Origin: Opitutia bacterium
GTDB lineage: Bacteria; Verrucomicrobiota; Verrucomicrobiia; Opitutales; Opitutaceae
Assembly: GCA_947472765.1 (NCBI GenBank)
Contig: CANJCM010000002.1
Location: 58,420 to 122,419 of the forward strand
Length of the DNA: 64,000 bases
Direction of reading: 5' to 3'
In this document: one piece after another, positions 8,215 to 16,581 of the stretch
Position numbering within the stretch: position 1 is the stretch's first letter
Layout: each line of letters begins with the position of its first letter
Translations under genes and position numbers: made by a program
The notes under the pieces: model-generated
Database searches by the model: none
Told to the model about the DNA's origin: nothing
What the model saw: the letters and a program-made list of their open reading frames with translations, nothing else

Positions 8215-9858
8215 TCAGACCGAAGCAAAACGGAGGGCAAAAATGTCCGCGTCATCGATTACGAACCGGATCCGGATGGCTTTGCCCTGCAGCGAGGCGA
8301 GATCCGACCCGTTCTTCCAGGTGACCTTGCGGTCGAGGGCATCGCCGAAGACGGGCTGGCTGTCGGCCAGTGCGAATCCCGGCAGTGGCTGGCCCGCTTC
8401 GTCCTGCAGCTCGACCTTGATTCCACCCGCCGCCGCGGAGGAAAAATTCAAACGGAGCACATTGCCCTCAAAGCGCAGCGGCCGGGTGACCACCTCACCG
8501 CCCGGAACTGCGGCGTGGACGGAAGCAAAACCGTCGAGCCGCAGCGTGTGACGCCGGAGCAAACTGCTCTTGCCCGTCCAGTAACTCTCCACGGCATAGA
8601 ACGAGAGTTCGTTGGGCGCGCCACCGATGAGGTCCGAGGGCGTTTCGATCAGATGCCAGGCCAGACACTGGTGGCCGTAGTTCCACGTGCCCTCGCGTTC
8701 GATCCCAGGACGCAGGAACGCCTCGTCCCAGCGTTTGAAACGCACTCCGTCGCGACTCGTCATGAGCAACGAGTCCGAGACCGCGGTGCCGTAACGCGGA
8801 TTCACGGTGGCGCGCAGCTCGCGGTTCTCGAGCTCGGGCAACGCCCGGGTCGAGTCACTCCAGCCGCGATCCACGTAGTGCATGGGAAAGCCCACGAAGA
8901 GGTGCGGCGCGCGGTGGTAGGGTTTGATTTGATTGGTGTAGAGGTGGATCTCGGTCGGCGCGCCGAAGTACGTCACCTCCTGGAACGGAGTCCAATTGAT
9001 GAAGTCCTTCGAAGTGGCCGTCCGGATACCGCGATAGCCATTGATCTTCCAGGTCGCCTCGTTCGTCACGCCCTCGGAAAAGAACCGCCAATAGGCGCGA
9101 TACTCGCCGCGGCGCTCGTCCCAGAAGGCGAGGTTCTGCGAATCGAACGCGCCTTCCGTGATGATCGGCTTCTCGCTCATCGGCGTCCACCGCAGGCCGT
9201 CGCCCGACTTGAATGCGATCAGGCCAAAGGGCTTGCGGCTGCGCACGAGCGCCTTGTAGCGGGCGTCCGCCGGCACGGCGGGATTCTCGTCCAAAAACAC
9301 GGCGGACTCCGGGGCGCTGAGGTGCATGCTCCCCCACGGCCCGCTCGGAAGCACGATGTTGTTCGCCTTCGAACCTGCGAATTCGAAAAGTCCGAGCTCG
9401 GGCTTCCGCCAGTGCACGCCATCGGTGCTCTCGGCATAGCAGAGCCGGTGCGCGTCCGCGTCACCCGTGTACGGGTTCTTCTGGCTGCCCTCAAGATGCC
9501 ACGCCTTGTAATAGAGCCGGTAGACATCGCCGTCCTTGAAGAGGCTGTGATAACCGCTGCCGCTGCCTTCCCAGGGCGCATCGTGTTCGATCACAATTTC
9601 CCGCGGCTGCGGATGGTGCAGGCGGAGCTCGGCGCGACCCGACATCCGCTCAATCAGGAAATCGTCGACGAACAATTCCCGCCGCGAACCAATGTCCTCC
9701 ACCGTTTTCGGACCGGACGCCGGCGTAGCCGTGGTCGCGGCCGGAGCCGCCGCCGCCTGGGCCTCGGGGACAAGCCGCAACGTCGCGGCGGTGGCGGCGA
9801 CACCGGAAAGCTGCAGGAAATTACGACGAGAGAGAGAGGAGTCTTTTTTCGGATTCAT
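8215..9858 (-). CDS. Tat-exported beta-propeller glycosidase-like protein
   Basis: A 547-residue protein with a twin-arginine signal ('SRRNFLQLSG', residues 9-18) followed by an Ala-rich linker. 'RELFVDDFLIERM' begins the conserved part, followed by Tyr/Trp-rich strands such as 'LYYKAW', 'LCYAESTDG' and 'WRKPELG'. This looks like the five-bladed propeller proteins of the GH32/GH43/GH33-like superfamily found in Verrucomicrobiota and Planctomycetes. The last 110 residues look like a beta-sandwich. It sits in a block of sialidase-type and esterase genes. The substrate is not evident and the catalytic residues could not be assigned. Confidence 0.7.
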   Translation of the reverse strand: MNPKKDSSLSRRNFLQLSGVAATAATLRLVPEAQAAAAPAATTATPASGPKTVEDIGSRRELFVDDFLIERMSGRAELRLHHPQPREIVIEHDAPWEGSGSGYHSLFKDGDVYRLYYKAWHLEGSQKNPYTGDADAHRLCYAESTDGVHWRKPELGLFEFAGSKANNIVLPSGPWGSMHLSAPESAVFLDENPAVPADARYKALVRSRKPFGLIAFKSGDGLRWTPMSEKPIITEGAFDSQNLAFWDERRGEYRAYWRFFSEGVTNEATWKINGYRGIRTATSKDFINWTPFQEVTYFGAPTEIHLYTNQIKPYHRAPHLFVGFPMHYVDRGWSDSTRALPELENRELRATVNPRYGTAVSDSLLMTSRDGVRFKRWDEAFLRPGIEREGTWNYGHQCLAWHLIETPSDLIGGAPNELSFYAVESYWTGKSSLLRRHTLRLDGFASVHAAVPGGEVVTRPLRFEGNVLRLNFSSAAAGGIKVELQDEAGQPLPGFALADSQPVFGDALDRKVTWKNGSDLASLQGKAIRIRFVIDDADIFALRFASV

Positions 9859-10053
9859 GGCAGCAAGGGGACAACGCGGGAAGCGCCCCGACTAAGGCCC
9901 GCCCATACCGACGGCACAATTCGACGACCGCGGTAAGCCGAGTTGACCAGCGCGCGGCCCGGTGGTTTCCGCCCGGGAGGGCCGTCGCCCGCCGACGGGC
10001 CGTTTCGCGCAGGCAAGACGTGGCCGGGCGACGAGCGCAAGCCCTGCACCGCT

Positions 10054-11025
10054 TCAGAGGCCCCTCATGAAATTGAACGTGCGGTCCATCTGACCCGGCA
10101 GGTTCTCGTGCGCGAAATCGGGGTAGATCACCAAATCCTTCTTTCCGGGAATCCTGTTGTACGCGGCGAACTGGGTGCTCGGCGGACAAATCGTGTCCAT
10201 CAGACTGGTGAACATCAGGACCTCGGCCCGAATCCGCGGCGCGAGATGCTGGCAGTCGATGTAGCCGAGCTTCGTGAATATCTCCTGCTCGCGCTCGTGG
10301 CGCGGGTCAAAGAAGCGAAAGAAGAGCCTCAGCTCCTCGTAGGCGTCCTTGGCGTAATCGAGTTCCCACGTCCGCTGGAAGTCGCAGAGAAACGGAAACA
10401 CCGGCGCGGCGCGCCGAATGCGCGGTTCGAGCGCCGCACAGGCGAGCGTCAGTCCGCCGCCTTGCGAGGGACCAAAGCAGCCCACGCGATCCGGATCCAC
10501 TTCCGCGAAACTCATCACCACCCGCGCGAGTTGGACCGTGTCGAGATAGACCTGACGGTAGATGAGTTTGCGCGCATCAGGGTCTTCCAAGCCGCGCACG
10601 ATGTGTCCGCGCAAAGTCGGACCCTTGAGCTGGCTGCTGTCCTCCGAACGTCCGCCCTGGCCGCGACAATCCATCGCCGCGATGCAGAATCCCTCCGCCG
10701 GCCAGGCGAACTTGTCGATCCAGTCGCCACTGTTGCCGGAGTAGCCGTGAAACTGCAGCACCGCCGGCAGCCTCCCCTCCTGGCCGGCATTCCGCGGGCG
10801 CAGGTACTTCGCATAGACTCGAGCTCCGCCGACGCCGGTAAACCAGAGATCGAAGCATTCGATGGCGCGCGTCGACATGCTCGGGTTCGGCCGCAACTCC
10901 GGCTGCGGGGGCGTGGCATCGAGCTCGCGCAGCGCCGCATCCCAGTAGGCGTCGAAATCCGTCGGACGGGGATTGCGACCGCGATACGCCAGAAGCTCCG
11001 GCAATGGTTTGTCGATGAGTGGCAT
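10054..11025 (-). CDS. Acetylxylan esterase / cephalosporin-C deacetylase family (CE7)
   Basis: A 323-residue alpha/beta hydrolase without a signal peptide, the usual CE7 size. The nucleophile Ser is in 'GPSQGGGL' (near residue 190), the Asp in 'SLMDTICPPST' (near 277) and the His in 'YPDFAHE' (near 307). The family-typical 'RGQGG' (near 121) is also present. CE7 enzymes remove acetyl groups from sugars and oligosaccharides. Next to sialidase-type genes it could act on O-acetylated sugars released by them. The divergent promoter region shared with the sialidase is 183 bp. Confidence 0.9.
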   Translation of the reverse strand: MPLIDKPLPELLAYRGRNPRPTDFDAYWDAALRELDATPPQPELRPNPSMSTRAIECFDLWFTGVGGARVYAKYLRPRNAGQEGRLPAVLQFHGYSGNSGDWIDKFAWPAEGFCIAAMDCRGQGGRSEDSSQLKGPTLRGHIVRGLEDPDARKLIYRQVYLDTVQLARVVMSFAEVDPDRVGCFGPSQGGGLTLACAALEPRIRRAAPVFPFLCDFQRTWELDYAKDAYEELRLFFRFFDPRHEREQEIFTKLGYIDCQHLAPRIRAEVLMFTSLMDTICPPSTQFAAYNRIPGKKDLVIYPDFAHENLPGQMDRTFNFMRGL

Positions 11026-11208
11026 GGCCGAGAAGTGGCAGGCGCGGTCCGCGGTGTGGCGAGGGAAAAATCCGCCCCCGACCCGCGATGTCTTGTCCGG
11101 CCAGATGCCACGTTATCCTCCCTTGTCCGCCCGCGGGCGGACTTGATTCTTGTCCCCGCATCGTTTCGTCGAACCCGGCCGCCCCGCGGCCCCAACTGAA
11201 AGGCTCCA

Positions 11209-12321
11209 TTGCATATCCAGCGCTTCCTTCCCCTCGCGTTCCTGACCGTTACGACTGCCTTCGCCGCCCCGACGCTGACGCAGGTCGACGTCTTCACTTC
11301 CGGCCAGGATGGCTATCACACCTATCGCATCCCCGCGATCGAGACGGCCGCCGACGGCTCGCTGATCGCGTTTGCGGAGGCCCGCAAGTACACGCGCGAG
11401 GATCCCGGTTTCGGCCGGCAGGATGTCGACCTCGTCTACAAGCGCAGCACGGATAACGGCGCCACGTGGTCGAAGATGGCGGTGCTCGAGGATTTCGGCG
11501 AGGAATGGTCTTCGGCGAATCCCGCCACCATCCTCGATCGCACGAACGGCAAGCTCTGGGTGTTCTACATTCGCGGCCGGCCGAAGCGCAGTTCGCTCAC
11601 CGCGCGGCCCGGCAGCGACGACATGGCCAATTTCGCCCGCTGGAGCGGCGACAACGGCAAGACGTGGTCCGAGCCGATCGACCTGACTTCGGTGGCCCGC
11701 GACCTGAAGGATCCGAAGTGGAACGTGAGCATTCCCGGCCCGGGCGGTGCGATTCAGACGAGCAAGGGCCGGCTGTTGATCGCCTTCTGGGAAATGCCGT
11801 ACGCAGCCTTCACGGTCTACTCCGACGACCACGGTCAGACGTGGCATCGCGGGCAGAAGGTTCCCACCCCCAAAGGACCGCTGGCGGGCAGCGAAAACCA
11901 GGTCGCGGAGCTGAATGACGGCCGCATCCTCCTCGACATGCGCCAGGACGAAGGCGTGGCCAACCGCTGGTTCGCCGAGAGCTCCGACGGCGGCGTCACC
12001 TGGACCCCTGCCCGCACCGGCATCACCGTCACCGCGGTGGCCTGCGCCCTCGAGCGCTACGTTCCCGCCGGCGGCAAGGCGCGACTGCTGTCGACCGGCC
12101 CGATCGGGAAGGAACGCAAGCACCTCGTGCTTCGTTCCAGCACCGATGACGGCAAGACTTTCGGCGCGGGCAAAACGATCTCGACCGACTTCGCCGCCTA
12201 CTCGGAAACCACGGTGCTCAAGGACAATTCGCTGGGCGTCCTCTGGGAACGCGGCACGAAGACGGGCTACGAGTTCATTACGTTCACGCGGGTCAATCAG
12301 GATTGGATTCTCGCGCCTTGA
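11209..12321 (+). CDS. Exo-alpha-sialidase (GH33), secreted
   Basis: A 370-residue protein with a short signal peptide ending around 'AFAAP' (about residue 20). Sialidase landmarks follow in order: the Arg-bearing 'TYRIPAI' near residue 41, a DxD acid/base region, 'SENQVAEL' with the activating Glu, the nucleophile Tyr in 'AAYSETT', and 'LWERG' near the end. At least five Asp-box repeats are seen ('STDNGATW', 'SGDNGKTW', 'SDDHGQTW', 'SSDGGVTW', 'STDDGKTF'), marking the six-bladed propeller. The start is a TTG at 11209 shortly after an in-frame stop; no better ATG exists. It cleaves terminal sialic acids outside the cytoplasm. Confidence 0.85.
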   Translation: MHIQRFLPLAFLTVTTAFAAPTLTQVDVFTSGQDGYHTYRIPAIETAADGSLIAFAEARKYTREDPGFGRQDVDLVYKRSTDNGATWSKMAVLEDFGEEWSSANPATILDRTNGKLWVFYIRGRPKRSSLTARPGSDDMANFARWSGDNGKTWSEPIDLTSVARDLKDPKWNVSIPGPGGAIQTSKGRLLIAFWEMPYAAFTVYSDDHGQTWHRGQKVPTPKGPLAGSENQVAELNDGRILLDMRQDEGVANRWFAESSDGGVTWTPARTGITVTAVACALERYVPAGGKARLLSTGPIGKERKHLVLRSSTDDGKTFGAGKTISTDFAAYSETTVLKDNSLGVLWERGTKTGYEFITFTRVNQDWILAP

Positions 12322-12403
12322 GCCTGCGCGGCCCGAACGCAGTTCCGTTCGTGCCGCCGTCAGCCGGCCTCTTTCCGTCTCCGCCCCCCATCATCTTTCA
12401 CGC

Positions 12404-13612
12404 ATGACTATCTCACGCCGCCTCCTTCTCACCGGATTCGCTGCTCTCCTGGCCGGATCCTTTGCCACCGGCGCCCCCACGCTCGCGGGCACCACCGCCG
12501 TCACGGTTCCCACCAGCCGCAGCGTTCTCGAACTGCCACCGTCCAAGGGCAACGCCCGAAACAGCGAGGGCTCGTTCGCGACGCTGAAGGACGGCCGGAT
12601 TCTTTTCGTCTACAGCCACTTCGTCGGCGACGCGTTCGACGATCACGCCAAGGCCGTGCTGGCGTCGCGCGTGTCCGCGGACGAAGGCGAAACCTGGAGT
12701 GGCGACACCGTCATCGCCACGCCCGGCGAGGACAAGGCGATGAATGTGATGAGCGTCACCCTGCTGCGGCTCGGCAACGGGGATCTCGGATTGTTCTATT
12801 GCCTGCGGAACAGCTGGAGCGATTTGCGGATGCAGTTGCGCCGTTCCACCGACGAAGGCCGCACGTGGTCCGCGCCGGTTTCGTGCATGTCCGCCTCTGA
12901 ATATTACGTCGTGAACAACGACCGCGTCATCCGGCTCTCCTCCGGCCGGCTGCTCATCCCGGCCGCGTGGCATCGCCAGATCGGCGGCACCAACGATCCC
13001 GAGTCGGTCGACTGGCGCGGCATCACCACGTTCTTCCTCTCCGACGACGACGGCCGCACCTGGCGCGAATCCGCGCAGATGTGCACGCTGCCGAGCCCGC
13101 ATACGACGGCCGGCCTGCAGGAGCCCGGCGTGGTGGAAATGGCCGGGGGTGTCCTCTGGGGTTACGCGCGCACCGATCTCGGACGGCAGTACGAATTCTT
13201 CTCGGCGGACGGCGGCGAAACCTGGACGATTCCGCAGCCTTCCCGCTTCACGTCGCCGGTCTCGCCACTCTCGATGAAGCGGCTGCCCGGCTCGAACAAC
13301 CTGCTCGCGATTTGGAATCCGATCCCGAACTACCAGACCCGGCCCCTCGAGAAGCCAGGCGGGGATCGCACGCCGCTCGTCGGCGCGGTCGGCCACGGGA
13401 TCACGGACGCCACGTGGGGCCCCACTTTCCTCGCCGACCAGAACGATTCGACGCAGGAGGGCTACTGTTACACCGCGATCCATTTCACGGGCAAAGCCGT
13501 GCTCCTCGCCTACTGCGCCGGCGGCAAAGGGGACAACCACCGGTTGAACCGGCTGCGCATCCGGAAAATCGATCTGGCCGCGCTGCAGATGCTCGCGCCG
13601 AAAGGCAAGTAG
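12404..13612 (+). CDS. BNR-repeat/sialidase-like secreted protein
   Basis: A 402-residue protein starting at the ATG of 'MTISRRLLLTG', with a signal peptide to about residue 24. Asp boxes are present ('SADEGETW', 'STDEGRTW', 'SDDDGRTW', 'SADGGETW'). It lacks the clear RIP motif and the terminal Tyr-Glu arrangement of its upstream neighbour, so it may be an exo-hydrolase of another sugar or a binding protein. It lies 82 bp after the GH33 gene on the same strand and ends just before a strong terminator, so the two are probably co-transcribed. Confidence 0.8.
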   Translation: MTISRRLLLTGFAALLAGSFATGAPTLAGTTAVTVPTSRSVLELPPSKGNARNSEGSFATLKDGRILFVYSHFVGDAFDDHAKAVLASRVSADEGETWSGDTVIATPGEDKAMNVMSVTLLRLGNGDLGLFYCLRNSWSDLRMQLRRSTDEGRTWSAPVSCMSASEYYVVNNDRVIRLSSGRLLIPAAWHRQIGGTNDPESVDWRGITTFFLSDDDGRTWRESAQMCTLPSPHTTAGLQEPGVVEMAGGVLWGYARTDLGRQYEFFSADGGETWTIPQPSRFTSPVSPLSMKRLPGSNNLLAIWNPIPNYQTRPLEKPGGDRTPLVGAVGHGITDATWGPTFLADQNDSTQEGYCYTAIHFTGKAVLLAYCAGGKGDNHRLNRLRIRKIDLAALQMLAPKGK

Positions 13613-13624
13613 AGTGGGGATCGG

Positions 13625-13648
13625 CCCGGCGATAAACGCCGGCCCTAC
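13625..13648. repeat. Copy of a GGCCCGGCGA..CGCCGGCCCTACA palindrome
   Basis: The core 'GGCCCGGCGATAAACGCCGGCCCTACA' arms (CCCGGCG/CGCCGG) match the right arm of the inverted-repeat element at 47546-47615. It suggests a dispersed palindromic repeat family. Confidence 0.5.
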
Positions 13649-13654
13649 AACAAT

Positions 13655-13686
13655 GGCCTGCTCAATCGAGCAGGCCTAATTTTTTT
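13655..13686 (+). terminator. Intrinsic terminator after the BNR gene pair
   Basis: A perfect 9-bp stem (GGCCTGCTC/GAGCAGGCC, 13655-13663 and 13668-13676) with loop AATC is followed by TAATTTTTTT on the plus strand. The stem overlaps the stop codon of the convergent minus-strand gene, so two genes share this DNA. Confidence 0.85.
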
Positions 13687-14594
13687 ACGCCGGCTGCAAA
13701 CGACTCCATCTCCGCGTCCGTCAGGCTGTGGTAGGGCTTGCGGCGCCACCGGCCCGCGAGGCCTTTCAGTTCAAGCAGGGCATGCATGCCGGCGTTGAAC
13801 CCACCGGGCAGACCGAGCACGAGTTCGAAGAACGGATGGTCGATGTCGCGAATGATCCGGCGGATCTCCGCGGCGTTGTTCGTCGTGATCGCCGCCCAGT
13901 AGTCGTGCGCCACGCGCGGCTGCATCGTGATGAACGTCGAGAGATACCCGTCGCAGCCGTAAGGATGGTTGTTGAGGTGATTCTGCTTCTGTCCGCCGGA
14001 AATCACCGCCCAGCGATCCTGCACAAGCAGGGACATCTTGCGCGCGAACTCGCCACACATGTCGTCCTTGATCGCGACGACGTTTTCCGCGGTGTCCCGC
14101 ACGAGGCGGAGTGTATCGAGGCCAAACTTGGCCCCACGCGCGATGAACACATTCGAGACGATCATCACCGGCATCACCTGCGAAACCGTGCGGTAGTGTT
14201 CGGCGAAACTCTGCGGCGTGGCCGACCCACCCCAATCCGGCGGCATCACCATCAGCAGATCCGCGCCAGTCTCGCGGGCAAAGGTGGCGAACTCGACGGC
14301 CTGCGACGTGTGATAGTAACGGTCCGCGGCAATCACGAGCGCGCGGCCGGCCGTGTGTTGCACCGTCGCCTTCGTCACGTCGGCAATGTCCTTTTCCGAG
14401 AGGGAGACGTAATGGCTGTCGCCCGCCGTCAGCATCAGCGCCTTGGCTCCCGCCGCGATGTTGTGATCGATGAGCCGGCGCAGGCCGTTGAAATCGATCG
14501 CGCCGTCCTTGAGGAAAGGCGTCTTGAGCGACGGCATTGGCCCGGTGAGGCGGGCCCGCATTTCCGCGGGGCAACCGGAGGAGTTCTTCGTCAT
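13662..14594 (-). CDS. Dihydrodipicolinate synthase/N-acetylneuraminate lyase family protein, atypical
   Basis: A 310-residue TIM-barrel protein of the DapA/NanA family. The Schiff-base Lys is present in 'VVAIKDDMCG' (near residue 170). The family's phosphate-loop 'GTTGE' reads 'LTAGDSH' and the 'YN.P' catalytic Tyr position reads 'VSNVF', so that Tyr is absent. It therefore probably does not catalyse a classical aldol step with pyruvate, or uses different residues. The start at 14594 (MTKNSSG) was chosen because upstream in-frame sequence overlaps the next gene. Its neighbours are sialidase-type proteins, which suggests a role in sugar-acid breakdown. Confidence 0.8.
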   Translation of the reverse strand: MTKNSSGCPAEMRARLTGPMPSLKTPFLKDGAIDFNGLRRLIDHNIAAGAKALMLTAGDSHYVSLSEKDIADVTKATVQHTAGRALVIAADRYYHTSQAVEFATFARETGADLLMVMPPDWGGSATPQSFAEHYRTVSQVMPVMIVSNVFIARGAKFGLDTLRLVRDTAENVVAIKDDMCGEFARKMSLLVQDRWAVISGGQKQNHLNNHPYGCDGYLSTFITMQPRVAHDYWAAITTNNAAEIRRIIRDIDHPFFELVLGLPGGFNAGMHALLELKGLAGRWRRKPYHSLTDAEMESFAAGVKKLGLLD

Positions 14595-14626
14595 GAGTGC
14601 GGTGGGAACCAGTTCAGTTGTGGCCT

Positions 14627-15871
14627 TCAGCGCTTCAGCTTCGCATCCAGTTCGGCGAGTTTGAATCGCACGCTGACGATGTAGGGTTCCTGCCCTTCGG
14701 TCCAATGGCCGTAGGTCGTCGTGACTATCGTGTCGTCCGGCAACAGTTCGACGCCCGGATACGTGGAGTCGGCGCCCTTCGTGTTGTCCATGATCCGCAC
14801 GCGATACTGGCCCTCGTTGCCCTTCACGAGATCGTCGTAGCTGCCCACCCACCCGACCCAATCGCCACGCGTGCTGCTGCCATGCGTCATGTCACGGAAG
14901 CTGATGAACAGCCGCCCGTCCTTCGTGTACTTCGCGACGTGGCGATCACCCGTGAGCGCCGCGGGAACTTCGCGCGGCTCGGTCCAGGTGAGGCCGTCGT
15001 CATCGGAAAAGATGATGTACGAATTGTAGGTCCGGGAGTTCTCGCGCAGCAGCACGGCGATCTGTTTGCCATCGGGAGAACGCAGCGCCCCCGGCTCGCA
15101 GAGATCGGCGTCCGGTCGCATCGCGATCGGCGCCGGCACGCTCCACGTCAATCCGCCGTCCTTCGACAGCGTGGTGTAAACCCAGAACCGCCACGGCTTC
15201 GCCGCCGTGGACACAAAGTTCGTATGGGGACTGCGCTGCGTGTTGGCTGCCACCTCGCCGCCGCGGATGAACCGGCCGTCGTCGTGGAAAAACGCGAGAT
15301 ACTGTCCCGGGGTTTGCAGAGTAATCACCGTCGCCATCGCGACGATCCCGCCGAAGTCGCCGATCGGCTTGAGGTCACTCCACGTCGCGCCGTCGTCCTC
15401 GCTCACCGCCATCCGGATCGGATAGAGACCGCTGAACATGATCAGCCGCTTGCGGCCGGCCGCGTCGACGACCCGATGCAGCGTCGGCACTTCCATCGAG
15501 GTTTCCCAATTCTTCGGCGTCGGCAGCCGCTGACTCCACGTCAGGCCGCCGTCGGTGCTGCGCTTGTAGACGATCGCACCCCGGCCATGGCCACGCGGGT
15601 AGACGGTGAGCATCGTGTGCCCGTCCTCGAGCAACATGGTCGTCGGATGGCCGAGATACTGCCCGGCCTCGCGATCCACGATCACCTGCCGGGCGGTTTC
15701 GCCACTGATGTCGACCGTGGGGATCGAATAATTCGGCGGAAGCTTCGTCTTAATCGGCTTGGTCGGTCCGAAGACCACGTCTTTTTTTTGCAGGCCGGTG
15801 GGCTGGGCGACGGCGGACACGACCGTCACGGTGAATCCAAGGAGGGCGAGCAGTAGCGAACGCGAAGTCAT
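14627..15871 (-). CDS. Secreted sialidase-family (BNR) protein
   Basis: A 414-residue protein with a signal peptide (residues 1-22, ending 'AVAQ'). Asp boxes 'STDGGLTW', 'SEDDGATW', 'SKDGGLTW' and 'SDDDGLTW' mark a sialidase-type propeller. 'YPRGHGRGAIVYKRS' occupies the place of the catalytic N-terminal region. It precedes the DapA/NanA-like gene by 32 bp on the same strand, so the two likely form an operon linking extracellular sugar release to intracellular cleavage. Whether the sugar is sialic acid cannot be read directly. Confidence 0.8.
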   Translation of the reverse strand: MTSRSLLLALLGFTVTVVSAVAQPTGLQKKDVVFGPTKPIKTKLPPNYSIPTVDISGETARQVIVDREAGQYLGHPTTMLLEDGHTMLTVYPRGHGRGAIVYKRSTDGGLTWSQRLPTPKNWETSMEVPTLHRVVDAAGRKRLIMFSGLYPIRMAVSEDDGATWSDLKPIGDFGGIVAMATVITLQTPGQYLAFFHDDGRFIRGGEVAANTQRSPHTNFVSTAAKPWRFWVYTTLSKDGGLTWSVPAPIAMRPDADLCEPGALRSPDGKQIAVLLRENSRTYNSYIIFSDDDGLTWTEPREVPAALTGDRHVAKYTKDGRLFISFRDMTHGSSTRGDWVGWVGSYDDLVKGNEGQYRVRIMDNTKGADSTYPGVELLPDDTIVTTTYGHWTEGQEPYIVSVRFKLAELDAKLKR

Positions 15872-16095
15872 GGGGAAGAAAGTCGGGCAGGAGACGGGAC
15901 TGCCTTCATCGCATTGGCTGTCGGCCGTTGCAGCCCAATTGTTGATGCCATGCTTTCGAACACCCAGCCCCAGCCAGGTACGGACGGGCTGGCTCCTGAG
16001 GCCCGGAAGCGCCCCGCGGGGGCGCTTCCTTCAGCTTCAGTCCCGCGCGAACTTGCCAAGACCGGCGAGGGTTTCTACGTAATCCTACCGCTTCG
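15872..16095. other. Divergent intergenic region
   Basis: 224 bp between the divergently transcribed BNR gene and the DUF1800 gene. I see no conserved operator, riboswitch or clear promoter box in it. Confidence 0.4.
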
Positions 16096-16560
16096 ATGCC
16101 TCCCCTCCGCCTCGTTCAATGTCTCGCGGGCCTGGTCGCCGCACTCTGGCTGAGCGCGTTGGCGAATGCTCAAATCATCACCGCCGGACCCCAGGGTCAG
16201 ACGGTTGCCATCGGCGGGAGTGTGACGCTCAACGTCACGGCGGCCGGAAGCCCGCTGACTTATCAGTGGAAATTCAACGGTGCGGACATTTCCGGGGCGA
16301 CGAGTTCCACGCTCGCCCTGACGAACCTCCAGCCGGCCCAGGCGGGGCTATATACCGTCACGGTCACCAGCGGGAGTGTCGGATTCACGTCCGCCCCGGC
16401 CATCGTGGGCGTGACGACCACAGCGAAGCGCGTCGGACAAGGGACGGAGTATCCCGACATCGTGCATCCGGTGACGGGCTTCACGTATGATCAAATTCTC
16501 CTCGGCGGCGCCGCGGCGAGTGTCACGGCCGATCCCGGGCAGATCCTCCGCATCTCTTAA
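16096..16560 (+). CDS. N-terminal piece of interrupted DUF1800 protein: signal peptide and Ig-like domain
   Basis: This 154-codon piece has a signal peptide (residues 1-24, ending around 'ANA') and one immunoglobulin-like domain ('TYQWKFNGADISGATSSTLAL', residues 54-74). It ends in the TAA at 16558-16560. The same frame continues without any shift into the long piece at 16582-19320; the join reads 'QILRIS-stop-IDLTDDIVQVEF', so the stop falls inside a beta-strand-rich segment of one protein. It could be a nonsense mutation, a sequence error, or a read-through site. Without read-through the secreted Ig domain would be released alone. Confidence 0.65.
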   Translation: MPPLRLVQCLAGLVAALWLSALANAQIITAGPQGQTVAIGGSVTLNVTAAGSPLTYQWKFNGADISGATSSTLALTNLQPAQAGLYTVTVTSGSVGFTSAPAIVGVTTTAKRVGQGTEYPDIVHPVTGFTYDQILLGGAAASVTADPGQILRIS

Positions 16561-16581
16561 ATCGATCTGACGGACGACATC

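Noticed and set aside
8170..9936. 588-codon plus-strand open frame opposite the Tat-exported propeller gene
   Set aside because: Shadow frame; the minus-strand frame has a Tat signal and family motifs, this one has none.
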